Part shown: positions 42,200 to 53,648 of the stretch, one piece after another
How positions within the stretch are numbered: position 1 is the first letter of the stretch
Layout of the letters: each line of letters opens with the position of its first letter
From: Metaphire vulgaris
Taxonomy: Eukaryota; Annelida; Clitellata; Crassiclitellata; Megascolecidae
DNA: 64,000 nucleotides
Assembly (NCBI GenBank): GCA_018105865.1
Contig: CM030835.1
Span: 9,620,916 to 9,684,915, forward strand
Direction of reading: 5' to 3'
Notes under the pieces: generated by a model
What the model saw: only the letters and a program-made list of their open reading frames with translations
Told to the model about the DNA's origin: nothing
Databases searched by the model: none
Translations under genes and position numbers: made by a program

Positions 42200-42603
42200 G
42201 GGGCTAGAAGTAGAAACCCTAGGTTTTTTATCTTGGAGGAATAATACCTCCAAGGTTTTTATAAATAAAATTTAGTGTTTTAGTTTTTTAAAGGTTTTTA
42301 AGGTTTAGGTTTTAGTGTATGGAATGTCAACACCTGTAAACCTTTTTCTATATTCTTGTCACATGTCGACACCTATAAAACTTTCTTTATAGTCTTGCCT
42401 AGTACAACAACACATTCTTGCCACATATGTATTCTGCTGTCTGCAGAAACTAAGAAATTTTAAAGACATTAAAGATGAGTTTTTCATTTTTCTATTTATT
42501 GGAACAAAAATCTAAAAATCTAAAACCTAAATTTTGTCTTTCAAGTTTTTTATATTAAAAGTCTAAAACACTAGGTTTTTAAAACCATATTTTCCAGCCC
42601 TGC
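42200..42603. mobile_element. probable hAT-like MITE with AGGTTTTTAAAACC repeats
   Basis: Approximate inverted ends CGGGGCTAGAAG and TTTTCCAGCCCTG, and repeated CTAGGTTTT and AGGTTTTTAA units. No target duplication was found, so limits are approximate. Confidence 0.45.
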
Positions 42604-42989
42604 AAGTAACAGATACAATTTTCCCCAATTTAATAAAAAACATCGTTTCTAAATAAGAGATTTTCATTTAATAGAGGATACGGTCTATAAAATGGAAAAC
42701 GAAAATTAGTTATGTTGTTAATATTGTGCGCGAGCGTCAGCAGAATATTGGGATGCTGCTTTCTACCAGTTTTAATCATGCGTATCCTGGTTTATACTCT
42801 TTGTCTGATGCAATATTGCAAAACGCGGGACCAGAACCAAGGAAAACACGTGGGCTGAAATTCGCTGAATATATCTATTACCGTATTTAGTATTTACGAT
42901 AGTCGCATTGTCTCGTCATGATTATCTAGTCTTTCGTCAGTATTTACTTTTAAATATTTTACTAAATAAATAAAGTAATAATAACTTTG

Positions 42990-43240
42990 ACTGGAAATTC
43001 TTCTTTAACCTTCCTCGCTGCGAGGGTTGGTCACACTATGGACTATAACTCTCCACTGTTGCATATTGTTAGTTGCCCTCGTGGCTTGGTATGTCCAAGT
43101 TCGGATGTTGAGCCAGGTTATTCTTGGCCTTCCTTGAGCTCTTCTTCCTGGAATTGTACCTTTTACGATCTCTTTCTCGAGACAATCCCCTTGCTTCCTT
43201 ACCATGTGCCCAAAATATGCCAGTTTCGGTAAAACCGAAG
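42990..43240 (-). mobile_element. RTE-like LINE C-terminal fragment
   Basis: Minus strand 43005-43205 encodes MVRKQGDCLEKEIVKGTIPG followed by RRAQGRPRITWLNIRTW and TNPRSEEG, the C-terminal tail of RTE-like LINEs. Confidence 0.7.
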
Positions 43241-43499
43241 ATTAGGCAAACAAGAACCGGGCACCGGCAGAGAGGAACACCACCGAAAGTAGTCCGATCG
43301 GTCCATAGATACCTGGGTATATAGGTAATACACAAATTTAACTATAAACAAGGGGAAATGTGATTAATGAATCACATATTATGACCGCCCAGTTACTCTA
43401 TGGGTTTTGACGAAAAGCAGTGTACCTTAACCCGTTCGGGGTCATATAATCATTACCCACACCATAAACCAGACACGAAACACTAACCCTAAACGATAC

Positions 43500-43680
43500 T
43501 GACGGCAGCCATAGCTGGGGCGGTCATAACTGGGGCGGTCATAGCTGGGATGGTCATAACCGGGGCGGTCATAACTTTGGCGGTCATAACCAGGGCGGTC
43601 ATAACTTTGGCGGTCATAACCAGGGCGGTCATAACTTTGGCGGTCATAACTGGGGCAGTCATAGCTGGGGTGGCTACAAT
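43500..43680 (-). repeat. minisatellite of GGCGGTCATAACT units
   Basis: About ten units of 15-18 bases (GGCGGTCATAACTTT, GGCGGTCATAACCAG). On the minus strand it reads as repeats of PGYDRQSYDR inside an open frame at 43442-43852. It abuts LINE sequence, and no independent gene is evident. Confidence 0.8.
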
Positions 43681-44730
43681 GTGATACCGTTGCTATTGGC
43701 CATACCAAGGCTTTCCACAGTCGAATTTTCACTGTCCATGATTTTCCCATATTTTGGTCAATGAGGCATTTGCTGTATGGGCTTTTTCCGAACACGATTT
43801 TTACTTCCTTCTCACACTTGGCATCACTTGTAATACAGGTACATGAAGACATCGACTTGTCTTAACGAATGCCCTTGCAGAAAAATTTTGCATTTTGTTT
43901 CATCTGTTGACATGGTGTGAGTTTTGTCAGAGTTGATGAATAACCCCTGTATTCGTGCAGCCGTGTCTATTCAGTTCAGCAGCAGTTGCAGTCAGAACTT
44001 CAGTCGAAACCAACAACACAATATCATTAGCACATAGCACAATAGCACAATATCATTAGCATTTTGTTCAAGAATTTTTTAAAATTCTTCACCTCTCAAT
44101 TACCGGGTACATGTTGAGATGCAATACACAAGAAAAGGAAAAACTTAACTATTACAAAAGTAAACTTCTGAGCAATTGGCTAGTAAATGGCAAGCATAAT
44201 ATTTAGAAGAGTATATAAGAATTTGATTTACACAATTCTATATGTTCATTAGTTATACCTAAAGATAAATGTTCATTGTTTTGATTTGAGAGAGTAAAGT
44301 TACCTAAAGGGATATAATATCCCACAAGGCAAGTAACTCATTTATTAATAGTTATCATTTAAAATGTTCAAAATTAATTATACCATGTCAATAGTTTAAG
44401 CACTTATGTTAATGGCCAAGTTTCCAAAGCACAAAAATATAAATATAATTTATATAATCAATAATTATAATTAAATATAATCAATATACTTATAGTATTC
44501 ATTGGTGGTGGGAAAGATAATTTAACATTAATCAATTGTTTGATTATTCAAGAAAAAGGATTTTATTACCGGTCTATGATTTTGTTACTAAGATGTTGAA
44601 TAAGTAGGGAGAGAGAATACAGCCTTGTCTTACTCCTTTCTTGATTCTGAAGCTTTGAGATAATGTGTTGGCTGCTTTTACTCAGGGATGTTGATTCTTG
44701 TATAGATTGGATAGAAGGGTCAACAAATGG
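43681..44730 (-). mobile_element. broken RTE-like LINE in two pieces
   Basis: Piece 44565-44730 (minus) encodes FRIKKGVRQGCILSPYLFNI, a reverse transcriptase motif. Piece 43681-44065 has a YADD-like motif altered to CANDIVLLVSTEV, then frames resembling GLFINSDKT and SWTVKIRLWKALVWPIAT. About 500 unrelated bases lie between them. Confidence 0.6.
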
Positions 44731-44756
44731 AAATAGTTTATAATAATACAATAACT

Positions 44757-44800
44757 TGATTTCAAATGGTTAGTTGGCCTGTGGGAAAACCACTGTAAAT
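44757..44800 (-). repeat. copy of the LINE/SINE 3' hairpin tail
   Basis: ATGGTTA and AAACCACT with CCTGTGGG between; minus strand continues into a TATTATTATA tail. The loop is shorter than in the other copies. Confidence 0.5.
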
Positions 44801-46194
44801 TTGTAAAAATTTCAGTTTAGTACATTTTATATTAAGCTTTGCCATTACAGCAACGAGTATATTAGTGTCTCGGTTATCAAAAAATGATTAACAGATGCTG
44901 AAAGAAATTCTGATTTTGGTGTCACTGAACATTTCACCAGCCATTTGGGACCAACTGGACCAATCGCCCCATTTGTAGTAAAGGTGGAAATTCTTGTCTT
45001 GTCCACACAGCATGAAATATTGGAAAGCAAATTTATTAGGGAGAATTAATTTTCCTTCCCTGCCTCATAATTTACTATGTCTCTGTTAATATCGATCAAC
45101 TCAGTGCCTTATGTTTCTGTTATTATCATAATTATTGTATCAGTATTGTAGTCCTTGATTGTTCTTTGATTTTGATTTGATACTAATAAATTTTCTTCAT
45201 TCTAGTACACTGAGATGACATGTGCATCCCATGGATTTGCTATTCAGGAAGTTTTGCCCCATTATGAATAATGCATGCAGGGTGTTTTGTTCTCAGTTTT
45301 GTTCTTTGCCTTCATCTGTCATAACCTGAAATTCAGTTACAAGACATGACCTGTCATACTGTCAAAATCTATTGTCTTGAGATAGTAAATTAACCTAAAT
45401 GTTGACTTTCTGTGATATTATTAATGAGCCAGTACACATATATATTTTATTTCATAAAAATGTTCTGAGCATGAAATTGAAATCTAAAACTTGAAGGAAA
45501 CCAATCTTGTTGCTGTTGTCATTGACATTAATTTTCATATGCTCTGATTTCACTATCATTACATGGAGCCGCATAGAGTCAGTGTGAGCAGAAGTGGGGA
45601 AGATATAAATTTTAAAATTTATTGTGGAAATGTTGAACAAGCAACAATGAAACAAGAGCTTTGGCAGAAGGAAATTGGAGAAATGTGGAAAAGCCTCTTA
45701 GCAGGGAATTGGAAATTGCAGAATTCTGGAGTATAACCATGTGCTCTGAACCAATTAAAGTCTTGTAGGTGCATTTTTGCAGATATTGTTTTTTTAAAAT
45801 TACATATTTACATATTGCCAGCATTTGTTTCTGTTTTGTGCAGGTATCAACGTTATCCAGTCATAGTTTGTTGGGGTTTCTTCTTATGATGATGAATGAT
45901 ACTAGTTTGTGTCAAATAGGAGACAACATTCAGATCGATTCGTGCTTCCATGAACTTAGCAGTTGTAATTGGAATACTTGCTACTGTTTTCACTTGTGGA
46001 ATTTGATCAGTATTAGTAAGGAATATTTCATTTTGGCAATAGTTGTGCAGATTAGTTATTCATTTGATTTTGTGATAACATGCGATATGGTTACAATAAT
46101 TAGATAATATTACTTATCTTTTATTGCATGCTCGCACATAAGCTATTCATTAGTGCATAGGGTTCATTGCCTATTTGTTGTTTTTGGGACATGC
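44801..46194. other. intergenic, no recognisable gene
   Basis: AT-rich sequence upstream of the transporter gene; frames here lack motifs. Confidence 0.3.
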
Positions 46195-46195
46195 T

Positions 46196-46345
46196 TGTTA
46201 ATAGCTCACCTGGTAGTGTCAGCTTTGCCCTGGAATGATCTGCCTGCCAGGGTTTGATTCTTAGGCATTTGAGATTTTATTGCTTGAGTCATCAATCGTC
46301 TGGCACTGACAGGAAGTCTGCTTTGTGTAATGTATCGCTGTGCTT
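46196..46345 (+). repeat. tRNA-derived SINE
   Basis: TAGCTCACCTGGTAGTG resembles an A box and GGGTTTGATTCT a B box, about 35 bases apart. The acceptor stem is not preserved. Confidence 0.5.
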
Positions 46346-46741
46346 TGCTATGTTGTCAACAGTAGACAGTGAAGCTGGTATGTGAAACTGTTTGTCAAAA
46401 ATTGTTGCCATAGCAAATACCAGGCAAATCATCTTCAAGTAGAATTGGCCACCTATTGAATTGTCTATCCCAATGGGATGCCAAGATAGATATTGAGATA
46501 AATCTTTTGTAGATTTTTTTCTTTCTTGTGTTTTTAAAAGTTATTTTCCACTTGATTCTGTTTGACAGGTCTCTGTGGAGAAGGTCAAAGCTGATCATTT
46601 TCTTAATTACTTGCTTCTGTTGGAAGAATTGTTGAGCAATCTCTGCCATTTTGAGCTTCTTTGCCTCCCTCACACTTCACACCATACTTTAAGCAACCTT
46701 ATTCAGGGATTGGACCAATAACTTTTTAAAGATCAGGCACG

Positions 46742-47036
46742 ATGGAGACAAAAATGGCCCATGATACATTATCTGATATGCCACTGGATCCTAATGGTAC
46801 TGCAACTGTTGACAATAAAGCAGATTCTCAGCCGGAAGAATTAGTTCTGAATAAGCCTCCTGATGGTGGTTGGGGGTGGGTGGTAGTCTTTGGTTCATTC
46901 ATGATTCATGTGATTGCTGATGGGGTTGCTTACTCTTTTGGAATCTACGTGGAGTCGTTCTTGGCTCATTTTGAAGCAAGTCGAAGCGAAGTAGGATTTC
47001 TCGGTTCTCTTATGCTTGGAGTCACTTGGGGAACAG
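46742..47036 (+). CDS. MCT-like exon 1
   Basis: Encodes a hydrophilic N-terminus, the DGGWGW signature and TM1, ending in GVTWGT plus one base; donor GTGAAT. First coding exon by the absence of an upstream in-frame extension. Confidence 0.85.
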
Positions 47037-50000
47037 GTGAATCTTAGCTCCGTCACCGTGTTAACTTTTATAATTTGATCAACTTTGTACTTTTCAGTTA
47101 TGAATTTAGTTGATATTGTGATTCAATTGCTGACAGATGATACATGTTTGAAAAATATTTATTGTTTATAAGAATATATAGCTGGAAAAATACTTGAGAC
47201 TCTACTGAATCTCTGTCGGTTTCACTATGCCAAGTAGGCTCTACTGCCAGTCCCATCCAAAATTATGGAAAAATTGTACAAGACAGTTGTGAAAGATTCT
47301 TATGGTTATGTTGTAGTTGGCTAATACAAAATGTACCAGTAATTTTGAGATGGCAAACTTTGACACTTCAAAAATTGCTTTTTAATGAATGAAATTCAGC
47401 ATATACTAATATATTATATGTATAGTTTTTAATGGCTTTGTAGGTGAGTTTCATAGAATTCCTTAACCAGATTTACGGTAATTGGAAGTGTATTGTAGTC
47501 AAAAGATAATTAATGAAATACTTGTGTTGCATAGTTCTGATCATAGAATTGTTGGTTTTTCATTTATAAATCTAGGGCCCATCGCCAGCTCACTCACAAA
47601 CAAGTTCGGATGTCGAGCTGTTGCAGTAGCGGGGTCCATTGTTGCTTGCTTTGGCTTGATCATCAGCATATTTGCTCCTAACATCTACTTCATGTACTTC
47701 AGCTTTGGAATTATTACAGGTATCTATCTATCTCTTAGATTTTATTTCTAATGTGAAGTTAATCTGATTTTATCGCATTCTATTGTTTCTCTGCCATTGT
47801 GAATTCTGTGTAGGCTAAGTTGATTTGCACTTTTTCTGCTGCAAAAAGAATTATAATTTATGTAAAATAATTATTTGCATTATGTAGATTTGATGAGATA
47901 TAAAATGAAATTTTGATCACACACATATACACACACACACAGAGTCTGCAGCAGACGATCTGTTTGCACGAAAGTTTAATTTGTTACATTATAATAGAAT
48001 TGTTTCTTTGCTAAAGGGTTTGGTCTGGGAATGGCTTACCTTCCAGCCATTGTGGCAGTGTCCTTCTACTTTGAGAAACGGCGATCTTTGGCAACTGGAA
48101 TTGCTGTCTGTGGTTCTGGCGTTGGAACTTTCATCTTTGCGCCACTTACTGAGATTCTGCTTAATGAATATGGCTGGAAAGGAACAGTTTTAATTGAGGC
48201 AGCAATTCTTCTTAACTGTATGCTGTGTGGAGCTGTTTTTCGGCCACTCCCGGTGGTAACGTCATCTGGAAAGCAGCATGCAGATGGTGTTGAACAGGGC
48301 TCTGAGACTCTTGGTAAACTGAAATTTGTAGTTGACAGAGAGGTTAATGAAAGTGAGAAGAGTGCGAATAAGCCTCTTACGTCAAGCAGTTGGTCACTGA
48401 TGGTCAGGAAGCAAGAGCTGAATGGCATGAATGCAAACAAAAAGTTGTTTTGCAGTGATACACAACTGGCAAAGAAGAGGTTTGCAGATAAGAGATATAA
48501 TAAAATCACCGACAATGACACATCTCTGGGTCCAATGGCACGAAAAGACATATTCTACACTGCAAGTCTTCGTAACATTCCACTCTTTGACACAGATGAA
48601 GCTGAATATAGGCGAAGCATGGTTAACGTTAATACAGATACTGACAGTGGTAAAGGTGGATGTCGACTACTGCAGATGTTGGGCTGTTCAAACAAGACGC
48701 TGAAGGAAATGATGGACTGTCATCTGATGATCGATGTTATTTTCCAGCTTTTTGCAATCTCAAATCTTCTAACAAGCATTGGCCTTTGCGTTCCTTATGT
48801 CTTCCTGCCCGACCGTGCCACTTCTTTGGGGCTGCAAAAGAACGAAGGCGCGTTCTTAATTTCTATTGTGGGTATATCAAACACAGTTGGGCGTATTGTG
48901 TTCGGGTTTCTCGCCGACTTTAAGTTCATTAATCGCCTTATGCTGTACAACACTGTTTTGGTGCTGTGTGGAGTTTGTTCTTTGCTGAGCGCGCTTTGCT
49001 TCAACTATCCGCTCATGTGTGTCTACGCTGCGTCATTTGGACTTTTCATAGGTATGCCATTTTCAAAGTTCTTTAATATTTTAAGAGAATTATTTTTATA
49101 TGAATGCATGCTTAGTAATTTTATTCTTGCCATAATGCTCAGATAAAGTCATTTTTATATATTTAGCATTTTTTATTCTTTAATATTGTCATTAAATAAT
49201 GTTTTATAGTTTGCATGTTTTTCTTAACCCTTTCGTTACTGTGGCAACCCTTCCCCGTTCTGGCATAGTTAAAGTGAAATTACGACACAGAACCGTCTAT
49301 CAGTACATTTAAATACCGTTGCCATGTTTTGGACTGCCATGTATTACAAATATGTATTCTGTATATGTGACCCTTTGGCCCATAGGCTGTCAAATTAGTG
49401 TGGGCCCTGGTACTTACACGAATTGATTACTGTAATGGTGTGCTTCTTGGACTTCCGGATACTAGACTGAACCGCATACAATCAGTGCTGAACCAGGCTG
49501 CACAAGTGATTTTCGGCTGTCGCTGGGGTGACCACGTCACTCCTCTCCTTAGAGATCGACTCCACTGGCTCCGTGTTCCACAGCGCATTGTCTACAAGCG
49601 CTGTTGGCTTATGTTTCGGGCTTTACACGATCCATTCTGTCCTGATTATCTAACTGTACTTGTACGGAGATCGACTGTGATCGAGAGGAGATCGGTTCTT
49701 AGGTCCAGTCGGAGAGGGCAGTTGTGGTTCCTCCCCCGTCCAAGACCCCTAAGTTTGGGGAAAGATCATTTCGCTGGGGAATCCCGCCTGTGGAACTCTC
49801 TTCCAGACAATGTGACTGGAGCAGTCTCAGCTGGACTTTTCATTAGAAATTTGAAGACACGTTTATTTAATATTGGATATGAACTGTGTTAAGCGCTCTT
49901 GTTGTAGGCCTTAGCCTTGTCTACTGAGCTATATAAATTGTCAATAAATAAATAAATAAATAGGGTAATGGAAAAAGGATAGGCTCAGGAACCCTTCGGA

Positions 50001-51529
50001 CCTATGGGTCTAGCAGTGAAAGGGTTAATCTGTACATAATTATGATAGGTATTTAAGTTGATAGTTGGGTTTCATTTAGGTGTTTACATATGTTTGACTC
50101 CCGTTGTACTGGTTGATCTTCTTGGCCTTGAAAATCTATCAAACTCCTTTGGACTGGTGCTTCTGTATCAAGGAATCGGTGCAGTTATTGGACCTCCTAT
50201 GGCAGGTAATGTCCCTTGGACTATCATAACACCTTTGCTTTGACTCTTACTATCACAGACGGCAGAAATCAGAATTGAAATTTCAGTGCAAAAATGTTCT
50301 GCTGCCAAAATGCTATTGCAGGATCATTAAAGGTTTTTGATAATTGATTCTTTTTGTTCAGTCAGTTATTTTCATGATTGGTTGAAGTTTTAAAAATAAT
50401 TATTTGTCATGTCTTGTGAAGTTTTGATCATGGGGCCTGATGGCCTACTGCAGACATAATTAGTCTAGATGGCAAGCTCAGATAACAGTAAATTTTCTTA
50501 ATACACCTATTCTTATAGTGCAGTATAAATATGACTCAGTTTACTTTCTTAGCAGCATTTAGGGCTAACTTTGCACAACAGATGTGCTATATGAAATCAT
50601 TCATATCGAAACAAAGTAATTTGTTCTCATGTGAAATCTGTATATGGGGCCATCCATATAGTATGTCCGCAAAAAAGTCATATTTTTACCCCCTCTTCCC
50701 TGTTGCACACCGTACATTTTGGTTACCCCCATGAGTACATACAAACTAGCAAATTACCCCCTCACGGTGAAAATTAATTTTTAGCCATAGGCAAAAAGCA
50801 TTTGTTTACTATTAAATTAAAGGTTTTTAATATTTAAATAACCGTGGGAACAATAGTTGTGACCATTTGTTTGACAGTGAGAAAATAATTTTGTTAAAAT
50901 CAAATGATTTTGTGAATATACCAGCCTTCTATCTATTTATAAATTTGAATATGCGTACGTACAAATTCAGTCGTGACCCCACCTCTACCCCCATACGCTT
51001 CCGTAAGCAAAATTGCCTAAATCTCGATCCTGCCTCGGTGCATACGTACTATATGGACGGCCCCTAACACTACTTTGACCAAACTGGTGAGACATAGTGC
51101 ATGGCCAATGCATCCTGGTTTGAAATTTGTGTTGCAAAACATAAATAATTTCAATTTACGTTCTTTCTATTCTCTGTGACGTTAAATTATTATGTAAGCA
51201 TTACTATTACATATAGGCTACTGTATGATTAATTTCTGAAAATTTTGAGCTGGACAAAATTTATTGTAATGGTATTAGTTACAGTGTATCAGTATTGCTA
51301 TGTTGTCATACAGAATTTGCTTACTAAGTTGTTTTGTATGACTAATTGTGCAGGGGCAGTGTATGATGAAACAAACGACTACAATAACTCCTTTTACTTG
51401 ATGGGAGTCTGTGTCGCCATAAGCGGAGCCATGTTGTACCCAATTCCATGCATTCAGCGATACAGAAGACGCAAAAACAAGGACACTTTGTTAACTGAAC
51501 CATCGTCCACAACTACGACCTCGGCATAG
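46742..51529 (+). CDS. monocarboxylate transporter-like protein (SLC16 family, MCT9/12/14-like), complete
   Basis: Membrane transporter of the major facilitator superfamily. Five coding exons (46742-47036, 47576-47719, 48017-49051, 50080-50205, 51354-51529), all GT-AG and all phase 1, give 591 residues. The family signature DGGWGW is at residues 41-46 at the start of TM1, and the second signature YFEKRRSLATG at 164-174. Twelve membrane spans are expected, split by a hydrophilic loop at about residues 224-380 that holds MARKDIFYTASLRNIP, a mark of MCT9/12/14-type members. Residues for proton-lactate transport in MCT1 are not conserved: the TM1 Lys is Ile and the TM8 Asp is Asn435, while the TM8 Arg is kept as Arg439. 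Substrate is therefore unknown and may not be lactate. A good AATAAA lies 236 bases after the stop. The start has other in-frame ATGs only four residues later. Confidence 0.9.
47576..47719 (+). CDS. MCT-like exon 2
   Basis: Encodes GPIASSLTNKFGCRAVAVAG and two membrane segments; acceptor TCTAG, donor GTATCT. Confidence 0.87.
48017..49051 (+). CDS. MCT-like exon 3
   Basis: Long exon covering the second signature, TM4-6, the central cytoplasmic loop and TM7-10; acceptor CTAAAG, donor GTATGC. Confidence 0.9.
49228..50024. mobile_element. TTAA-flanked (piggyBac-like) element in MCT intron 3, interrupted by a LINE
   Basis: Ends CCCTTTCGTTACTG and AGCAGTGAAAGGG, with TTAA outside both (49224-49227, 50025-50028). 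The interior is split by the L2-like LINE listed next. Confidence 0.6.
49390..49962 (+). mobile_element. L2-like LINE 3' fragment
   Basis: An unbroken 164-codon frame has RIDYCNGVLLGLPDTRLNRI, PLLRDRLHWLRVPQRIVYK, SRLWNSLPDNV and LKTRLFNIGYELC, then a stop. The 3' end TGAGCTATATAAATTGTC with AATA repeats follows. The open frame suggests a fairly recent insertion. Confidence 0.85.
50080..50205 (+). CDS. MCT-like exon 4
   Basis: Encodes VYICLTPVVLVDLLGLENLS and GAVIGPPMAG, TM11 and the conserved GPP turn; acceptor ATTTAG, donor GTAATG. Confidence 0.87.
51354..51529 (+). CDS. MCT-like exon 5 and stop
   Basis: Encodes AVYDETNDYNNSFYLMG, TM12 and a basic tail YRRRKNKD ending in TAG at 51527-51529; acceptor TGTGCAG. 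Confidence 0.87.
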
Positions 51530-51764
51530 ACAACAGACATTCAACACCCCAGACTGAACTTTAGAGATCTAAAACGAATAATGAAGCTCAATAATTTTGA
51601 AACATCTATTTATTGACTTTTCTGATGTCAAGCATCTGCCATACATATGGACAGCATTGATAAAATCGAGTCAAGAATAAATGTGGACAGATGTTTGCAC
51701 AGAAATTTGTAGCATTTCACTGGTTGATGTTTAAATTATATCAATAGCTTTAAGTTTTTTTGGA

Positions 51765-51770
51765 AATAAA
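51765..51770 (+). terminator. polyadenylation signal of the MCT-like gene
   Basis: AATAAA 236 bases downstream of the stop codon, within AT-rich 3'UTR-like sequence. Confidence 0.5.
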
Positions 51771-51887
51771 ATACTCGAATACTTCCTAATCTTAAATTTG
51801 TTTTAAAATGTAATAAGACATAAACTGTATGTTAATTTACTATAGTTTATACATTGAAAGCAGCAGCTGGTTATTTCCATATTAAAG

Positions 51888-52668
51888 CTGGGGTGTCAAA
51901 ACTGCAGGCCAAACTTGGCCCGCGAAATTATTTTATTTGGCCTGCGAAAATATTTTAAGTTTTAAATTTTCCCTAAAAGTTTATGCGTGAAATTGGTTTG
52001 ATGTAAATTCTTGTTTGGTTTGAGAAATTGGTTTGATGTAGAATTTTTGGAGGGTTTACAAATTTCTTTGATGTAGAATTGTACATGTAGATCCTGTGTT
52101 TAGCTGGTGTGACAAATGGAAGAGCACAAATCTTTTTTTGGCTTTGAGTTTCGTTGGTGATGTTGACTGAACCAGTGTATCGACACGCTACATCGACAGC
52201 GGGAGATTACTACCGTCATATACTCGCCTATCATTCTTGCGTTAATTGGTAAAACCCTTGGCAAATTTGTGAGTAGCTTTGACTGCAGATTTCAAACCAG
52301 ACATTGCTAAACTAGTGAAAAATAAACAATGTCACGTCTCATCAGCTTCCCCATCTACATCGGCCATCATCTAACTTTATATGTTTTCAAGTTGATCTTC
52401 AGTTCTTTGCCATTAACAGAGTTTTAAATTTAACTGTTTCTGTTAGACATGACTAGAATACGGTTTGTTATAGTTATAACAATAGGTTGTAATCAATGTA
52501 AATAATGTAATGATTGAATGACCTTTCGTGTCTTCGTCATTTTACTTTAGATTTTTAGATACCTCAGATTTTGGAATACAATATTGGCAAGCATTATTGC
52601 ATTTGGCCCGCAAAGACATGTGAGACATGTCATTTGGTCCGCCGCCCCAAAAAGTCTTGACACCACTG
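51888..52668. mobile_element. hAT-like non-autonomous element, copy 2
   Basis: Begins CTGGGGTGTCAAAACTG (first base pair of the CAG end changed) and ends GTCTTGACACCACTG. The perfect duplication TATTAAAG lies at 51880-51887 and 52669-52676. Same orientation and layout as 23188-23961. Confidence 0.85.
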
Positions 52669-52989
52669 TATTAAAGGAATCAAAAACGTTAAGAAAATAT
52701 TATAAAAATGGCTTCTAAGCCCACATCTCTAGTAGCCTTTACTGTTGGTAAGTCGGTATTAAAAGCATTGCGTAACGCTGAGCCACTCCCTTGCTGAGCC
52801 CATCTGTCTTGTCTTCAGCCGTCTTCGCTCCGAAGATTGGTTGCATTGATTGCATTATGAACTGTCATCTTCCAGATGTTACGATCTTCTGCTCTTCTGC
52901 TGAGCCCACACCCTCCATCAAAGTCACGTTTCGTAACGTTTTCAGTTATGCGTAATTATGGCCTCTAATGTAAACAGTCATCCGATGGC

Positions 52990-53105
52990 AAACTAGTGCT
53001 CTGATTGGCTGAGCAGCCGGCTTATCGCGTGGGCGCGGTCTCTTCTGAAAGGTCATAACGCTGAACTCTGGTTGGTCAGCGGGTCGTCGTATATCATCAG
53101 TCAAA
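52990..53105 (+). promoter_or_regulatory. probable SREBP promoter and 5'UTR
   Basis: CpG-rich stretch just before the ATG with an inverted CCAAT box (ATTGG at 53004-53008), a GGGCGCGG GC box and an AGGTCA half-site at 53050-53055. NF-Y binding CCAAT boxes are common SREBP partner sites in sterol genes; whether that applies here is inference. Confidence 0.4.
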
Positions 53106-53250
53106 ATGGCGTCCGGTTGGCCGCAGCATCAGCCACAATATTCGTCGTCGTCGGTGCCTGTGCTGAAGTACGAACGGAATTTCGGCGAAATGGATGCCGA
53201 GATTTCGCCTTCGCTCGATCTGGACAGCGCAATGTTTAACGATTTCGACG
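53106..53250 (+). CDS. SREBP: SREBP exon 1
   Basis: Starts at the ATG in TCAAAATGGCG, a good initiation context, and encodes 48 residues ending [10 protein letters not shown] plus one base; donor GTGAGG. Confidence 0.8.
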
Positions 53251-53586
53251 GTGAGGGACGTCGTACTTCGTCTATCATAACTAGAATCATCGGCATCAAC
53301 CTCTCTCTTACCTCAGGCACTTTCCTATCCTCGTTCAAAAACTCTTTTGTCACTCCTCTCCTGAAAAACCTGGTCTTGACAGAGAAGATCTTAATTGTGC
53401 TTTCCTTACTGACCGGACACCTTTCAAATAACTCGCTCATCAGTCTGCCTACACTAAACACCACCCAACTGAAACCGTCCTCGCCAACATTCATGACAGA
53501 CAGACTGCACTTGGTCTCCGACAAGTTACTGGCCTTTGTCTCCTTGATATCTCTGCAGCATTTGATACCATAGATCACAAAATTCT

Positions 53587-53648
<62 letters not shown>

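Noticed and set aside
48066..48551. 161-codon minus-strand frame
   Set aside because: Shadow of the MCT-like exon 3, which has clear family motifs on the plus strand.
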